The notes: generated by a model not told the origin, from the sequence alone. A DNA stretch of 64,000 nt from a bacterium HR37 (GCA_002898375.1 BEIN01000003.1:91449-155448); one strand, 5' to 3'; shown: positions 34,753-43,889, counted from the first letter of the stretch. Made by a program: numbers and translations.

Positions 34753-35712
34753 ATGAAAACGCCAGTGTTATCTCTTGAAAAGAGTTTAAAGACTGCAAAG
34801 AGGGCAATTGTTTTGGGAATAGGAGGGGGAGGAGATATTGTAGGAACCATTCCCACCGTACGGTTTCTGGAGATGTTTGGTATAGAGTGCATACTCGGTG
34901 GCCTTCCATGGGAAAGGGCTGTTTTTGATCCGATACCAGGTCCTAGGATTCTAAAAGAGATTAAAAACGTAGAGGTTCTAACTAGCACTGTGTGGATTGC
35001 AAATAAGGAAACAGTAACCACAACAGGGGTTAGGTTTGCTGAAAGTGTGGTAGCAGAGGTTTATGGGAAGGAGGTACTTTTAGTTGACATAACAAAAGGG
35101 GTAGCCGGTGTGGTTAAGGGGTTACGGGGTGCTATGAGGAAGCTAGGAGCAGACCTGCTTGTTGGAATAGATGTAGGAGGGGATTCAGTTGCATTTGGGT
35201 ATGAAAAAGGGCTTGCAAGCCCACTTGCTGATTCAATAATGACAGCCGCCATTTCAATCCTTTCAGGTGAGTTCAGTACTGTGCTGGGTGTTTTTGGTTA
35301 CGGAAGTGATGGAGAACTTACCCACGAAGAGCTGGAGAGAGCTTTTACGGTGGTTGCAAAAGAGGGAGGTATCCTTGGTTCGTGGGGAATTACACCTGAT
35401 GTGCTTTGTGAGCTTGAGATGCTTGTTTCAAAGGTTCCCACTGAAGCAAGTAGAATTCCAGTTGAAGCTGCAAAAGGGGAGAGGGGAGAAAAAACCATAC
35501 GAGGTGGTATAAGAAAGGTTACATTAAGCCTTCTTTCAACCATAACTTTCTATATGCACCCAAGGATTGTTTACGATAAGGTCTCAATGCCAGCAAGGCT
35601 GGTTTCAGATTCTAGATCACTTGAGGAGGCAAACGAGGCACTTCACTCAATTGGTCTGTTTACAGAACTTGACTACGAAAGAAAGAAATACGAAGGAAAG
35701 GGATCAGATTAA
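34753..35712 (+). CDS. DUF1152 family protein
   Basis: A 319-residue cytoplasmic protein of the DUF1152 family, known mainly from archaea and scattered bacteria and without assigned reaction. A glycine-rich stretch GIGGGGDIVGTIPTVRFLE near residue 20, DITKGVAGVVKGLRG and LLVGIDVGGDSVAFGYEKGLASPLADS near 140 suggest a Rossmann-like or sugar/nucleotide-binding fold. The start is set at the ATG at 34753 with AGGAG 11 bases upstream; the frame is open further up. It overlaps the convergent transporter gene by nine bases. Confidence 0.75.
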   Translation: MKTPVLSLEKSLKTAKRAIVLGIGGGGDIVGTIPTVRFLEMFGIECILGGLPWERAVFDPIPGPRILKEIKNVEVLTSTVWIANKETVTTTGVRFAESVVAEVYGKEVLLVDITKGVAGVVKGLRGAMRKLGADLLVGIDVGGDSVAFGYEKGLASPLADSIMTAAISILSGEFSTVLGVFGYGSDGELTHEELERAFTVVAKEGGILGSWGITPDVLCELEMLVSKVPTEASRIPVEAAKGERGEKTIRGGIRKVTLSLLSTITFYMHPRIVYDKVSMPARLVSDSRSLEEANEALHSIGLFTELDYERKKYEGKGSD

Positions 35713-36576
35713 CCAGGCTATTATAAGGGGTGTTGTAAAGACGGATATAAGGGTTCCTGCCATAATTATGGATGCAACTATGTGTGAATCCTGATTGTAC
35801 TTTTCGGCAAGTACAAAGTTAAAAACGGCAGGTGGCATAGCTGATTGGAGTATAATGGTATCTGAGGTAACCCCATTTAACCCAAACAGGGTTACTGTAA
35901 GGATACCTAGTGTGAATCCAAGTGCTATCCTTAATCCTCCAAAAAGCAACGATATCTTTACGTGCGAAAGCCTGAGTTCTGAAAGCTTGTATCCTAGCGC
36001 AAATATCATTGTTGGGATACTGGCTTCTCCAAGCAGTGTTACTGCCCTTTCGGCCGAAAGGGGCATTTTCCATCCTGATACGCTTAAGAGAATCCCTAAG
36101 ATGGCCGAGTAGACCAGAGGGAGCTTTAACACCTCAAAAGGGCTCTTATCAAAATTTAAGATAAGGATCCCCAGTGTGTAGTGGATTATCGTCATGGAAA
36201 CCATATAGAGTATTCCTATACTGAATCCATTGTCCCCGAAGGCAAAAAGCACAAGCGGAAGACCCATGTTGCCTGTGTTTGCAAACATTATGGGAGGTAG
36301 ATAGAGCTTTATTGAGAGCCCAAGGAGCTTTACTATTACGTATCCAATCAAAAAGCATCCCAGCACAACTATAACCACCGATAAAAAGACCTTTCCGGCA
36401 AGTCCTAACTCAATGGGTTTTTCAGCCAGAGAGGACAGGATCAAACAGGGGGTTGATACGTATATGATAAAGTCGTTTAGCGAGGTTAGGTCTATACTTC
36501 TTACCCTGCCAAACAAGTATCCAATGGATACGATGAGAAAAACCGGAACAACTATGTTTGCAATATGGGCTACTAT
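35704..36576 (-). CDS. AEC (auxin efflux carrier) family transporter, probable ATA start
   Basis: A 290-residue membrane protein with about ten hydrophobic segments. Motifs such as ANTGNMGLPLVLFAFGD and SAMPPAVFNFVLAEKY near the end are typical of AEC permeases, which export or import small organic acids. The first standard start codon (TTG, 36516) cuts through the conserved first helix. In-frame sequence upstream encodes VAHIANIVVPVFLIVSIGYL, the expected family N-terminus. The codon correctly spaced (8 bases) behind GGAGGG is ATA at 36576-36574, and no ATG, GTG or TTG occurs between the upstream stop and 36516. Substrate unknown. Confidence 0.85.
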   Translation of the reverse strand: MVAHIANIVVPVFLIVSIGYLFGRVRSIDLTSLNDFIIYVSTPCLILSSLAEKPIELGLAGKVFLSVVIVVLGCFLIGYVIVKLLGLSIKLYLPPIMFANTGNMGLPLVLFAFGDNGFSIGILYMVSMTIIHYTLGILILNFDKSPFEVLKLPLVYSAILGILLSVSGWKMPLSAERAVTLLGEASIPTMIFALGYKLSELRLSHVKISLLFGGLRIALGFTLGILTVTLFGLNGVTSDTIILQSAMPPAVFNFVLAEKYNQDSHIVASIIMAGTLISVFTTPLIIAWLI

Positions 36577-36698
36577 GGTTACAACCCTCCGGAGATATGT
36601 GTATTTTGTTTACTGGCTATTCATTTTACCTAAATTAAAGTAAATAAATATGTTATTATAGGGCTTAAAAAACACGGTATAGTAAAGGAGGTGTGATT

Positions 36699-37145
36699 AT
36701 GTGGTTGTTTAAGACTAACTCTTCATGGGCTCCCTTTTTTGCCCGTATTGTTCTTGGGATTATATTTTTTGCTCACGGTTCACAGAAGGTTCTTGGATGG
36801 TTTGGTGGTGGTGGCTGGCAAGGTACAATTCAGTTTTTTGAACAGAGTTTAGGTATCCCTCCTGCTTTAACTGCAATTGTTATGCTGGTGGAATTTTTAG
36901 GAGGAATTGCAATAATCCTGGGTTTTATTACAAGACTTGCTTCGCTGGGTATTATACTGGTTATGCTTGGTGCAATATACAAAGTGCACCTAGCACACGG
37001 TTTTTTTCTAAACTTTGCCTGTGCTCCGGACAGGGGACACGGCATTGAGTATAACCTTGCCCTTATTGGGCTTTCGCTTTCACTTCTTATCTGGGGAGGA
37101 GGCAAGCTCTCTGTTGACCAGTTGTTGGGTGGAAAGGATCAGTAG
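36699..37145 (+). CDS. DoxX family membrane protein
   Basis: A 148-residue inner-membrane protein with four hydrophobic segments. The signature block ARIVLGIIFFAHGSQKVLGWFGGGGW near residues 12-40 and the final LALIGLSLSLLIWGGGKLSVD mark the DoxX family. Members are quinone- or thiosulfate-linked in some archaea and redox or detoxification proteins elsewhere; a specific role cannot be given. The ATG at 36699 is eight bases behind AAAGGAGG. A strong terminator follows the stop. Confidence 0.88.
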   Translation: MWLFKTNSSWAPFFARIVLGIIFFAHGSQKVLGWFGGGGWQGTIQFFEQSLGIPPALTAIVMLVEFLGGIAIILGFITRLASLGIILVMLGAIYKVHLAHGFFLNFACAPDRGHGIEYNLALIGLSLSLLIWGGGKLSVDQLLGGKDQ

Positions 37146-37154
37146 GTTGTCTTT

Positions 37155-37207
37155 TTGGGTCGTACAAGGCATCCCTTTTTATAACCCAATGCCTTGTACG
37201 GCTTTTT
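37155..37207 (+). terminator. Intrinsic terminator after doxX with pseudoknot potential
   Basis: CGTACAAGGCAT (37161-37172) pairs with ATGCCTTGTACG (37189-37200), a 12-base-pair stem followed by GCTTTTT. The hexamer TTGGGT just before the stem (37155-37160) is complementary to ACCCAA in its loop (37184-37189), so an H-type pseudoknot could form. The T-run overlaps the end of the convergent pgi gene. Confidence 0.85.
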
Positions 37208-38576
37208 ACTCAAGAAAGCACTCTATTGTAAGGCCCTTTAAGGTTTTGCTTTCCTCCCTTCCTTCCAATATCTTCCTTGTTATTTTTTTCCCCTCTTCCA
37301 CCGCAGGCTGATCAAATGGGTTTATATCAAGCAAATAACCCATAATGACGGTAACCACCTCGTAGAGAAACATTAAAGCCCCTATTGTTTCCGGTGATAT
37401 CCTGGAGATAGATAGTGTAATGTTTGGTTTTCCACTCTTTGTAAGAACCGTTCTTGTTGCTGAAAGCTCTGCACGGATTAATTCATCCAGCTTGTTTCCA
37501 CCTAGATAGGAAAACTCCTCGTACTCCGGGGTGTTTGGAATCTCTATCTCCCTCTCGTAATCTTCTACTTCTATAAATGTTACGGTTTTATCATCTGGTC
37601 CATCAAGATAGAGCTGAAGCTGGGAGTGCTGGTCTGTAGCACCAACAGCAACAACTGGGGTAAGCCCCTCACACCCATGCTGGTTTTTTCTCTTTCCCAG
37701 GCTCTCTGCCCATAGCTGCCTCCACCACAGGCCAAAGCCTATAAGTCTGTCGCTGTAGGGCATTAAAACCGTTATATTCTTTTCTTTTCTGTATGTAAGG
37801 AAGTAGAAGGCAGAAAGTGCAAGGGCAATGTTTTCCTCAATGCTCTCTGAAGAGCAGTAAGCATCTATTCCTTTTGCTCCATTTAGAAGTCTTTTAATAT
37901 CTATTCCCATTACAACTGCTGGAAAAAGTCCAACAGGGCTTAGCACAGAAAACCTACCACCCACACCCGGGGGAACTGATAGTGATGCTATGTTTTCTTC
38001 TTTTGCCAGTTTTCTTAGCGGACCGGAAGAAGGATCCGTTGTTATAACAAAATGCCTTTTCCAGCTATTACCAACCGCTTTCTTGAGCAGTTCTTTTACT
38101 ATGAGAAACTGAGATACCGTTTCTGCAGTTTTTCCAGATTTGCTTACCACATTAAAGAGGGTTTTTTTGATATCTATTACCTCCAGAACCGAGAAAAAGG
38201 AATAAGGATCTACGTTCTCCACTACAAACACCCTTGGATGCCCGGACCTTTTTTTACCGGAAAGAAGATTCCAGTGGGGATGTATAAGAGCTTCTTTAAG
38301 CGCTCTTGTCCCAAGAGATGAACCTCCTATTCCAAGCACAACAAGGTTCTCAAAGCCATTTTGAAGAACCTTACTTGCTGTGTTCTCTATCTCTTCTGTG
38401 CTTTCGCATGGAAGATCCATAAAGGCTAGTTTTCCTTGAGCCCTTTCCTCCTTAATGCGCTTTAGTGTTTTAAAGGCCTTGTTTTTAAAACCTGTAAACT
38501 CATCTTCTTCTATGCCGGCTTCTTTGTTAAGAAAGGGGTAAAGTGCATTTGTTAAATCAAGCTTTATTCTGTTCAT
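37206..38576 (-). CDS. pgi: Glucose-6-phosphate isomerase
   Basis: A 456-residue glycolytic enzyme interconverting glucose 6-phosphate and fructose 6-phosphate. It has VLGIGGSSLGTRAL near residue 80, FNVVSKSGKTAETVSQFL near 140, PGVGGRFSVLSPVGLFPA near 205, GCEGLTPVVAVGATDQHSQLQLYLDGP near 300, and the C-terminal DQPAVEEGK. Length fits the bacterial form that lacks the N-terminal extension. GAGGAG precedes the ATG. It is a single gene, convergent with doxX. Confidence 0.95.
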   Translation of the reverse strand: MNRIKLDLTNALYPFLNKEAGIEEDEFTGFKNKAFKTLKRIKEERAQGKLAFMDLPCESTEEIENTASKVLQNGFENLVVLGIGGSSLGTRALKEALIHPHWNLLSGKKRSGHPRVFVVENVDPYSFFSVLEVIDIKKTLFNVVSKSGKTAETVSQFLIVKELLKKAVGNSWKRHFVITTDPSSGPLRKLAKEENIASLSVPPGVGGRFSVLSPVGLFPAVVMGIDIKRLLNGAKGIDAYCSSESIEENIALALSAFYFLTYRKEKNITVLMPYSDRLIGFGLWWRQLWAESLGKRKNQHGCEGLTPVVAVGATDQHSQLQLYLDGPDDKTVTFIEVEDYEREIEIPNTPEYEEFSYLGGNKLDELIRAELSATRTVLTKSGKPNITLSISRISPETIGALMFLYEVVTVIMGYLLDINPFDQPAVEEGKKITRKILEGREESKTLKGLTIECFLE

Positions 38577-38700
38577 TTTAGTACTCCTCGAAAGACTTAT
38601 TTTATAAATGCGTTCTTTGCTTTATTGAGAGGAGTTGAAGCTGAGTTGAAATTGCCTGCTCATTTTAGTAAAGCCAGAGAAACGTGTTAATTGTAGGGTA

Positions 38701-39678
38701 CTACCACCTGACAACAGCAGAGCCCCAGGTAAAACCTGCTCCAAACGCTGCAAAAAGAATAATATTCCCCTGTCGAAGTTTCCCCTCCTTTACAGCTTCG
38801 TCGAGTGCAATTGGAACGGAGGCAGAAGATGTGTTTCCGTACCTGTCCACGTTCATAAAGACCTTTTCAGGTGGGATGTTTAGGCGTTTTCTTACAGCTT
38901 CCATTATCCTGTAGTTTGCCTGGTGTGATATAAAGAGATCGATCTTATCAGGAGTTATATTGGCTTTCTTTATCGCTTCAATCGAAGATGCTTCCATGGC
39001 CTTTACTGCCTCTCTAAAGACCTCACTTCCTTTCATCCTTATGAAGTGCAGCCTTTTCTTTACACTTTCCTCGCTTGCAGGTATGCGGGAACCACCAGCA
39101 GGTAGATAGAGAAGCTCCCAGTTATCCCCGTTTGCACCAAGGCATATTGAAAGTATCCCGGGTGTTTCGGATCTCCGAAGAACCACTGCTCCCGCTCCAT
39201 CTCCAAAAAGGATACAGGTGGTTCTATCCTGAAAATCGGTTATTCTGGATAGGGTTTCTGCACCTACTATCAGAACGGTTTCGGCATCGCCTGAGTCTAT
39301 AAACGCCTTTCCGGTTTTTAGTGCATATAGGAAACCCGCACATCCGGCCAGTATGTCAAAGGCAAAGGCCTTTTTGGCTCCAAGCCGGCTTTGAACAAGA
39401 CATCCTGTTGATGGGAAAAGATGGTCAGGTGTAACGGTGGCAACTATTATTACATCTATGTCCTTTGGCTCAACTGATGCAGCTTCGAGTGCCTTTAAAG
39501 ATGCCTCATATGCCATATCTGATGTGGAGATCTCAGGGTCAGCTATTCTCCTTTCCACTATCCCCGTTCTTGTGCGTATCCATTCATCTGAGGTATCAAC
39601 CATCTTTTCAAGGTCTGCGTTTGAGAGTATCCTCGGGGGTGTGGATAACCCGGTTCCAGCTATCTTTACATAACTCAA
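38701..39678 (-). CDS. fabH: 3-oxoacyl-ACP synthase III
   Basis: A 325-residue condensing enzyme starting fatty acid synthesis from acetyl-CoA and malonyl-ACP. The Cys-His-Asn triad lies in FDILAGCAGFLYAL near residue 114, SHQANYRIMEAV near 250 and GNTSSASVPIALDEA near 280; the end GAGFTWGSAVVRW is typical. The open frame begins earlier at 39741, but the conserved start YVKIAGTG places the N-terminus at the TTG at 39678, with GGGAG 11 bases upstream. It follows the 158-residue unknown of the B12 operon on the same strand. Confidence 0.93.
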   Translation of the reverse strand: MSYVKIAGTGLSTPPRILSNADLEKMVDTSDEWIRTRTGIVERRIADPEISTSDMAYEASLKALEAASVEPKDIDVIIVATVTPDHLFPSTGCLVQSRLGAKKAFAFDILAGCAGFLYALKTGKAFIDSGDAETVLIVGAETLSRITDFQDRTTCILFGDGAGAVVLRRSETPGILSICLGANGDNWELLYLPAGGSRIPASEESVKKRLHFIRMKGSEVFREAVKAMEASSIEAIKKANITPDKIDLFISHQANYRIMEAVRKRLNIPPEKVFMNVDRYGNTSSASVPIALDEAVKEGKLRQGNIILFAAFGAGFTWGSAVVRW

Positions 39679-39742
39679 AGCTACACTTACTCCCTTTAAC
39701 TTTTGAAGGGATATTATTAGAGAAAGCAAGGGGTTTGTCAAC

Positions 39743-40219
39743 CTAAATCTTTGCTTCTCTTAGTGCTTCTTTTATTTTCTCTCTGTCTTCTCTAGATATT
39801 TTAAAGCTTCTGGTGTATGTGGTTTGGTTATCCATAAAGACAATAGAGAGATGGTCCTGGTTTTGCAGGTTTTTAAGCAGCTTCATTTCCTCCTCCGATT
39901 CAACACTAAAGAGGCAATCAAAGTAAAAAAAGGGGCTTTTCTCTCTCTTTTTTAAGAGAAAAATAACTCTTATTGAGGGAAATTCTTCTCTATCTATGCA
40001 TTCAACCCTGGCAACTCTAATCTGTTTGCTCTCTTTAAGAGAGCTTACTGTTTCTTTTGTATCTTTAAAGACAAGACCTGTACAGGTGTTTGGCTGTTCA
40101 AAGGCAATACATCCTGCCTCTATAAGAGATAGGCTCATTCTAAGGTCTGAAGGCAGTTCCTGGGGGCTTGAGCTCTCTCCTTTAACTCTCTTAAGCACCC
40201 TTAAGATTCTTGATAACAC
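39743..40219 (-). CDS. Uncharacterised protein at the end of the B12 uptake operon
   Basis: I do not recognise this 158-residue soluble protein. It has a basic head (MLSRILRVLKRVKGE), a central mixed segment with cysteines in EAGCIAFEQPNTCTG, and a lysine-rich C-terminal half (FYFDCLFSVESEEEMKLLKNL, EDREKIKEALREAKI). The GTG at 40219 is chosen because TAGGAG lies seven bases upstream; the open frame extends into btuC. It is 25 bases behind btuC and 64 bases ahead of fabH, so a role in corrinoid use or a chance position are both possible. Confidence 0.55.
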   Translation of the reverse strand: MLSRILRVLKRVKGESSSPQELPSDLRMSLSLIEAGCIAFEQPNTCTGLVFKDTKETVSSLKESKQIRVARVECIDREEFPSIRVIFLLKKREKSPFFYFDCLFSVESEEEMKLLKNLQNQDHLSIVFMDNQTTYTRSFKISREDREKIKEALREAKI

Positions 40220-40244
40220 ATTAGGTCTCCTAACAGAAGTGGTT

Positions 40245-41246
40245 TTACAATATGATTTCTTTTTTTGTCCTAAAAAGCAACCACAGGAAAAATACCCCAC
40301 CTATTAAAGCGGTAAAGATTCCTACTGGAATTTCAACAGGTGAAAATAAGGTTCTTGCAAGTGTGTCTGCCATTGTAAGAAATGATGCACCAAGTAGAAA
40401 AGAACAGGGAAGGAGTATCCTGTTGTCCATTCCAACAATAACCCTTAGTATATGTGGAACTATAAGCCCTACAAAACCGATTGGACCGGTTACAGAGATT
40501 ACAGAACTTACTGCAAAGGAGGTGGCAAAGTAGATCGTTTTCTCCACAGTTTTTACCCTTACACCAAGGGAATGGGCAACGTCGTCTCCTAGGGCAAGGA
40601 GATTCATATCCTTTGTTATGGACACCAGAACAATACATGGAGGGGCTATCAATACACAGGTTTTCCATACAGGGTCCATCCCTACTATATCAAGGCTTCC
40701 CATGATCCATCTTATGGTTTGAAGTGATTGGATAAAGTCTGAGAAGAACTGTATGAATAGAATAAGGGCTGAGAACAAAAAATTTGCTACCACCCCTGCA
40801 AGAAGCAGCCTTCCTGTAGCAACAACACCCCTTATCCTTGAAACGGAGTATACAAAGAAGATTGTCAGTATGGAAAGCAAAAAGGCACATATGGAGGTTG
40901 AGGAAAACCCTAATAGTCCCTGGTTTAACCTAAGGCGTATTGCAATTAGGGCACCAAGTGAAGCACCACCTGATATACCCAGGGTAAGTGGAGAGGCAAG
41001 AGGGTTTCTAAATAGTGCCTGAAGGGCGGCCCCTGAAATTGCAAATACCCCTCCTGCAATGGAAGCCATAAGTACTCTGGGAACCCTTATCTTTAAGAGT
41101 ATGGTTTTTAACATCTCATCGTTTCCGGAGAAAGCCTCTAAAGGATTAAATTCATAAGTGCCGCTAAAAAGACTTATCCACACTGTAAGGATCCACAGAA
41201 TAAAGAGAAGGGTAAGTGATACGATTAGTTTTCTCTTAACATTCAT
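40245..41246 (-). CDS. btuC: Cobalamin/iron-type ABC transporter permease, BtuC-like
   Basis: A 333-residue FecCD-family permease with about ten membrane helices. It has RVPRVLMASIAGGVFAISGAALQALFRNPLASP near residues 55-85, the coupling-loop region LGDDVAHSLGVRV near 225, and GPIGFVGLIVPHILRVIVG near 265. FecCD permeases carry iron-siderophores, heme or cobalamin. The cobalamin riboswitch upstream and the BtuB-like receptor point to cobalamin. It lies 23 bases after the ATPase gene. Confidence 0.9.
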   Translation of the reverse strand: MNVKRKLIVSLTLLFILWILTVWISLFSGTYEFNPLEAFSGNDEMLKTILLKIRVPRVLMASIAGGVFAISGAALQALFRNPLASPLTLGISGGASLGALIAIRLRLNQGLLGFSSTSICAFLLSILTIFFVYSVSRIRGVVATGRLLLAGVVANFLFSALILFIQFFSDFIQSLQTIRWIMGSLDIVGMDPVWKTCVLIAPPCIVLVSITKDMNLLALGDDVAHSLGVRVKTVEKTIYFATSFAVSSVISVTGPIGFVGLIVPHILRVIVGMDNRILLPCSFLLGASFLTMADTLARTLFSPVEIPVGIFTALIGGVFFLWLLFRTKKEIIL

Positions 41247-41269
41247 ATATCTATACCAAGTGGGTAACC

Positions 41270-42040
41270 TCAGTTCACCGGGAAAACAAAGACCCTCCCA
41301 CCTTCCTTTTTTACAATCACCTCTATTCCATAGACTACACTTAGGGTTTCTTCATTTAGCACATCCTCTCCTTTTCCCTCAGCAAAGACTCTTCCATCCT
41401 TAAGAAGTACCAGTCTGTCAAAGTAAAGTGTTGAGAATATATCGTGTGTTGCAGCTATAACTGAAAGTCCTTTCTCCTCCTTCAACGTGTTTAGTAACTT
41501 CATGGTTTCTGTTCTGTGTTTTACATCGAGAAAGGTTGCGGGTTCATCCAGAATCATAAGCTCTGGTTCCTGAGCCAGTGCTCTGGCAAGTGATACAAGT
41601 TGTCTTTCTCCTCCGGATATCTCTGTAACCAGCCTGTTTTTTAGATGGGCTATCCCTACTGTTTCCATAGCATTAAGTGCTATTTCCCAGTCTTTTTCCC
41701 TTTCAAACTCAAATCTACCAATATGTGGAGCTCTACCCATAAGAACAACCTCTTTAACGCTAAAGGGAAAAGCAAAGAAAGGGTGCTGTGGGACATAGGC
41801 AACTTTTCTTGCGAGCTCCTTTTTTTCGGTTTTTTTTAAATCTTTTTCGTAAAAAAAAACACTTCCTTTTGAGGGTTCTAGGATACCACAGAGGATCTTA
41901 AGTAATGTGGATTTTCCTGCTCCGTTTGCTCCAAGAATACCAACGGTCTCTTTTTTGAAGAAGGATACGTCTATCTCCTTTAAGACCTCAACGCCGTTGT
42001 AGGAAAAGCGTATTTTCTCTGCCTTAAGTATTCTCTCCAT
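41270..42040 (-). CDS. btuD: Cobalamin-type ABC transporter ATP-binding protein, BtuD-like
   Basis: A 256-residue ATPase. Walker A GANGAGKST is near residue 38, the Q-loop in VAYVPQHPFF near 82, signature ISGGERQLVSLARAL near 140, Walker B LMILDEPATFLD near 160 and switch His in AATHDIF near 195. It is the FepC/BtuD type that works with FecCD permeases. Its start overlaps the end of the binding-protein gene by 17 bases. Confidence 0.9.
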   Translation of the reverse strand: MERILKAEKIRFSYNGVEVLKEIDVSFFKKETVGILGANGAGKSTLLKILCGILEPSKGSVFFYEKDLKKTEKKELARKVAYVPQHPFFAFPFSVKEVVLMGRAPHIGRFEFEREKDWEIALNAMETVGIAHLKNRLVTEISGGERQLVSLARALAQEPELMILDEPATFLDVKHRTETMKLLNTLKEEKGLSVIAATHDIFSTLYFDRLVLLKDGRVFAEGKGEDVLNEETLSVVYGIEVIVKKEGGRVFVFPVN

Positions 42041-42935
42041 TAGTTTTAAAGACCTCGGGATGCAGGAGTTCAGTTAGAATCCTTATGCCCTCTATTATTC
42101 TCTGGCTTGGGTGAAGTAGGGCCGAACTTGAAACCGTATAGACCCTTCCGTTCCTTACAGCTGAGATCTCTTTAAGCTGGCTCCAGGCTTTTTTAAACTC
42201 ATCACTTTTTGTTCCGCTGTGGTTTACCTCAATTACCACATCCGGGTTTAAATCCACTATGGCTTCCTTTGAAATCTTTATTGCAAGCCCATTGTTTTCT
42301 ACAACATTTCTACCACCCGCAATGGTTATCATGTCGTTAACAAAACTAGGTTTCCCTATAACATATATATCTTCAAGGGTGTTTGGGTTTCTCCCTATGA
42401 CAAAGAGTACTCTCTTGGGGGTAAGGTTTTTGGTTTTTCTCTTAACCTCCTCAATGCCCATTATTATGTCTTCTATAAGCTTTTTGGCTTCCAAGCTCTT
42501 ATTGAGGGCCATTCCTATTTTCTCTATTGCGGTTATTATGTCTTCAATTGAGCGGTTTCCCTCTACCGAGAGGGTATCTAAGCCGAGCTCTCTTATCTTG
42601 TTACCAAAGATTCTGTCTTGTTCAACCGTCATTATAACAAGATCCGGTTTCAGAAGAAGTATTGCCTCTATGTTTGGGTTAATCCATCCTCCAACCTTTG
42701 GTAAGTTTTTTACCTCTTCTGGAAAATCTGAGTAGATTGTAACCCCTACTATGTAGTTAAGGGCTCCAATTCCGTATAATATCTCAGTTATACTGGGTGA
42801 GAGTGATACGATCCTCTTTGGAGGCTTTTCCAAGGAGTAACTGTGTAGTGATACGATAAGTGTTAGCAAAATGGTGAAAGTTAGCCATTTTGTAAAAAAG
42901 ACTTTTCTTCCCTTTTTCTCATACCCTGTTTTCAT
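42024..42935 (-). CDS. btuF: Periplasmic corrinoid-binding protein, BtuF-like
   Basis: A 303-residue exported protein. A signal peptide covers about residues 1-34 (basic head, core LTFTILLTLIVSLHSYS). It has two lobes joined by a long helix, with RIVSLSPSITEILYGIGAL and VGGWINPNIEAILLLKPDLVI in the first and TIAGGRNVV, LNPDVVIEV in the second. This is the class III fold of BtuF and iron-siderophore proteins. Operon context under a cobalamin riboswitch indicates cobalamin. Confidence 0.88.
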   Translation of the reverse strand: MKTGYEKKGRKVFFTKWLTFTILLTLIVSLHSYSLEKPPKRIVSLSPSITEILYGIGALNYIVGVTIYSDFPEEVKNLPKVGGWINPNIEAILLLKPDLVIMTVEQDRIFGNKIRELGLDTLSVEGNRSIEDIITAIEKIGMALNKSLEAKKLIEDIIMGIEEVKRKTKNLTPKRVLFVIGRNPNTLEDIYVIGKPSFVNDMITIAGGRNVVENNGLAIKISKEAIVDLNPDVVIEVNHSGTKSDEFKKAWSQLKEISAVRNGRVYTVSSSALLHPSQRIIEGIRILTELLHPEVFKTNGENT

Positions 42936-42944
42936 CGTTTATGT

Positions 42945-43889
42945 TTATCCCAGAAAAGCCTGAAAGTGATTGTAGTTTCTCAGGTTGAGAACCGAATCAG
43001 GTGGTATCTCAAAATCGCAGATTTCCGGATGCAGTATCCTTGCTATTATTTCCAGGCCATCTACTACCCTTGGACCTGACCTGCTAAAGTAGGAGTTTGC
43101 ATCTACTAGGTAAACGTGACCCTTCCTTACAGCCGGAAGCCTATACCAGAACTCATTTGAGTTAAGGATCTCTATCTCTTCAAGTGTCCTTTCTATATCA
43201 AATCCACACGGCATAACAACTATTACCTGGGGAGCAAATTCGTAGATTTCCTCCCAGGAAACCTTAAAGGACGGTTGTCCAGGCTTTGCAAAGCCACATA
43301 TGCCTCCTGCAATATCTACCATTTCAGGAATCCAGTGCCCTGCTGTGTATGGTGGGTCAAGCCATTCCAGACAGAAGACCCGTGGACGGTCTTTCTCATT
43401 ACCTACCATGGTTCGAACTGCTTCTATTCTTGCCCTGAGTTTGTTAACAACCTCTCTTGCCCGAGTTTCCCTTCCCGTTACCTCTCCTACGATTAGGATG
43501 GTATCTAGTATCTCTTCAAGTGTGGATGGCTCTAGGGAGACTATCTTTGGACTGTATCCAAGAACATCAACAGCTTCTTTAACCTCATTTCCTGAAACCG
43601 CACATACATCACAGAGTTTCTGTGTAAAGATTATGTCCGGACGCGCTTTAAGAAGGGATTCTTTCTCCACAAGATATGTGCTCTTTCCGCTCCTGTAGTT
43701 CTCACCTACTATCCTTTCTATCTCCCTGCTGGTTAGCCTGCTTGGGTCTATAAGGCTTACAACAACCCTAGGTTTGCTCTTTGCTTCAGGGGGGTAATCG
43801 CATTCGTGCGTTACCCCCACTATGTATTCACCCAGTCCAAGTTCAAATAGAATCTCCGTTGCACTTGGAAGAAATGAGCATATCCTCAT
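42945..43889 (-). CDS. BtuF-like cobalamin-binding protein without signal peptide
   Basis: A 314-residue protein with the same fold as BtuF (RICSFLPSATEILFELGLGEYIVGVTHECDYP, ARPDIIFTQKLCDVCAVSG, WLDPPYTAGHWIPEMVDIAGG) but with no signal sequence: the conserved fold starts at residue 2. It is the type annotated as cobalamin-binding protein in many bacteria and is presumably cytoplasmic. Several cysteines (QKLCDVCAVSG, GGICGF) may touch the corrinoid or a metal. It is nine bases upstream of the exported BtuF gene. A role in handling corrinoid after import is inference. Confidence 0.82.
   Translation of the reverse strand: MRICSFLPSATEILFELGLGEYIVGVTHECDYPPEAKSKPRVVVSLIDPSRLTSREIERIVGENYRSGKSTYLVEKESLLKARPDIIFTQKLCDVCAVSGNEVKEAVDVLGYSPKIVSLEPSTLEEILDTILIVGEVTGRETRAREVVNKLRARIEAVRTMVGNEKDRPRVFCLEWLDPPYTAGHWIPEMVDIAGGICGFAKPGQPSFKVSWEEIYEFAPQVIVVMPCGFDIERTLEEIEILNSNEFWYRLPAVRKGHVYLVDANSYFSRSGPRVVDGLEIIARILHPEICDFEIPPDSVLNLRNYNHFQAFLG

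Noticed and set aside
34664..34909. Longer N-terminus for the GST-family gene
   Set aside because: The extra 82 residues are not GST-like and have no ribosome binding site, while the ATG at 34663 has AGGAGG; the extension is also antisense to the start of the DUF1152 reading frame.
39679..39741. Extra 21 residues at the start of fabH
   Set aside because: The family starts at YVKIAGTG; the upstream TTG has no support beyond an open frame.
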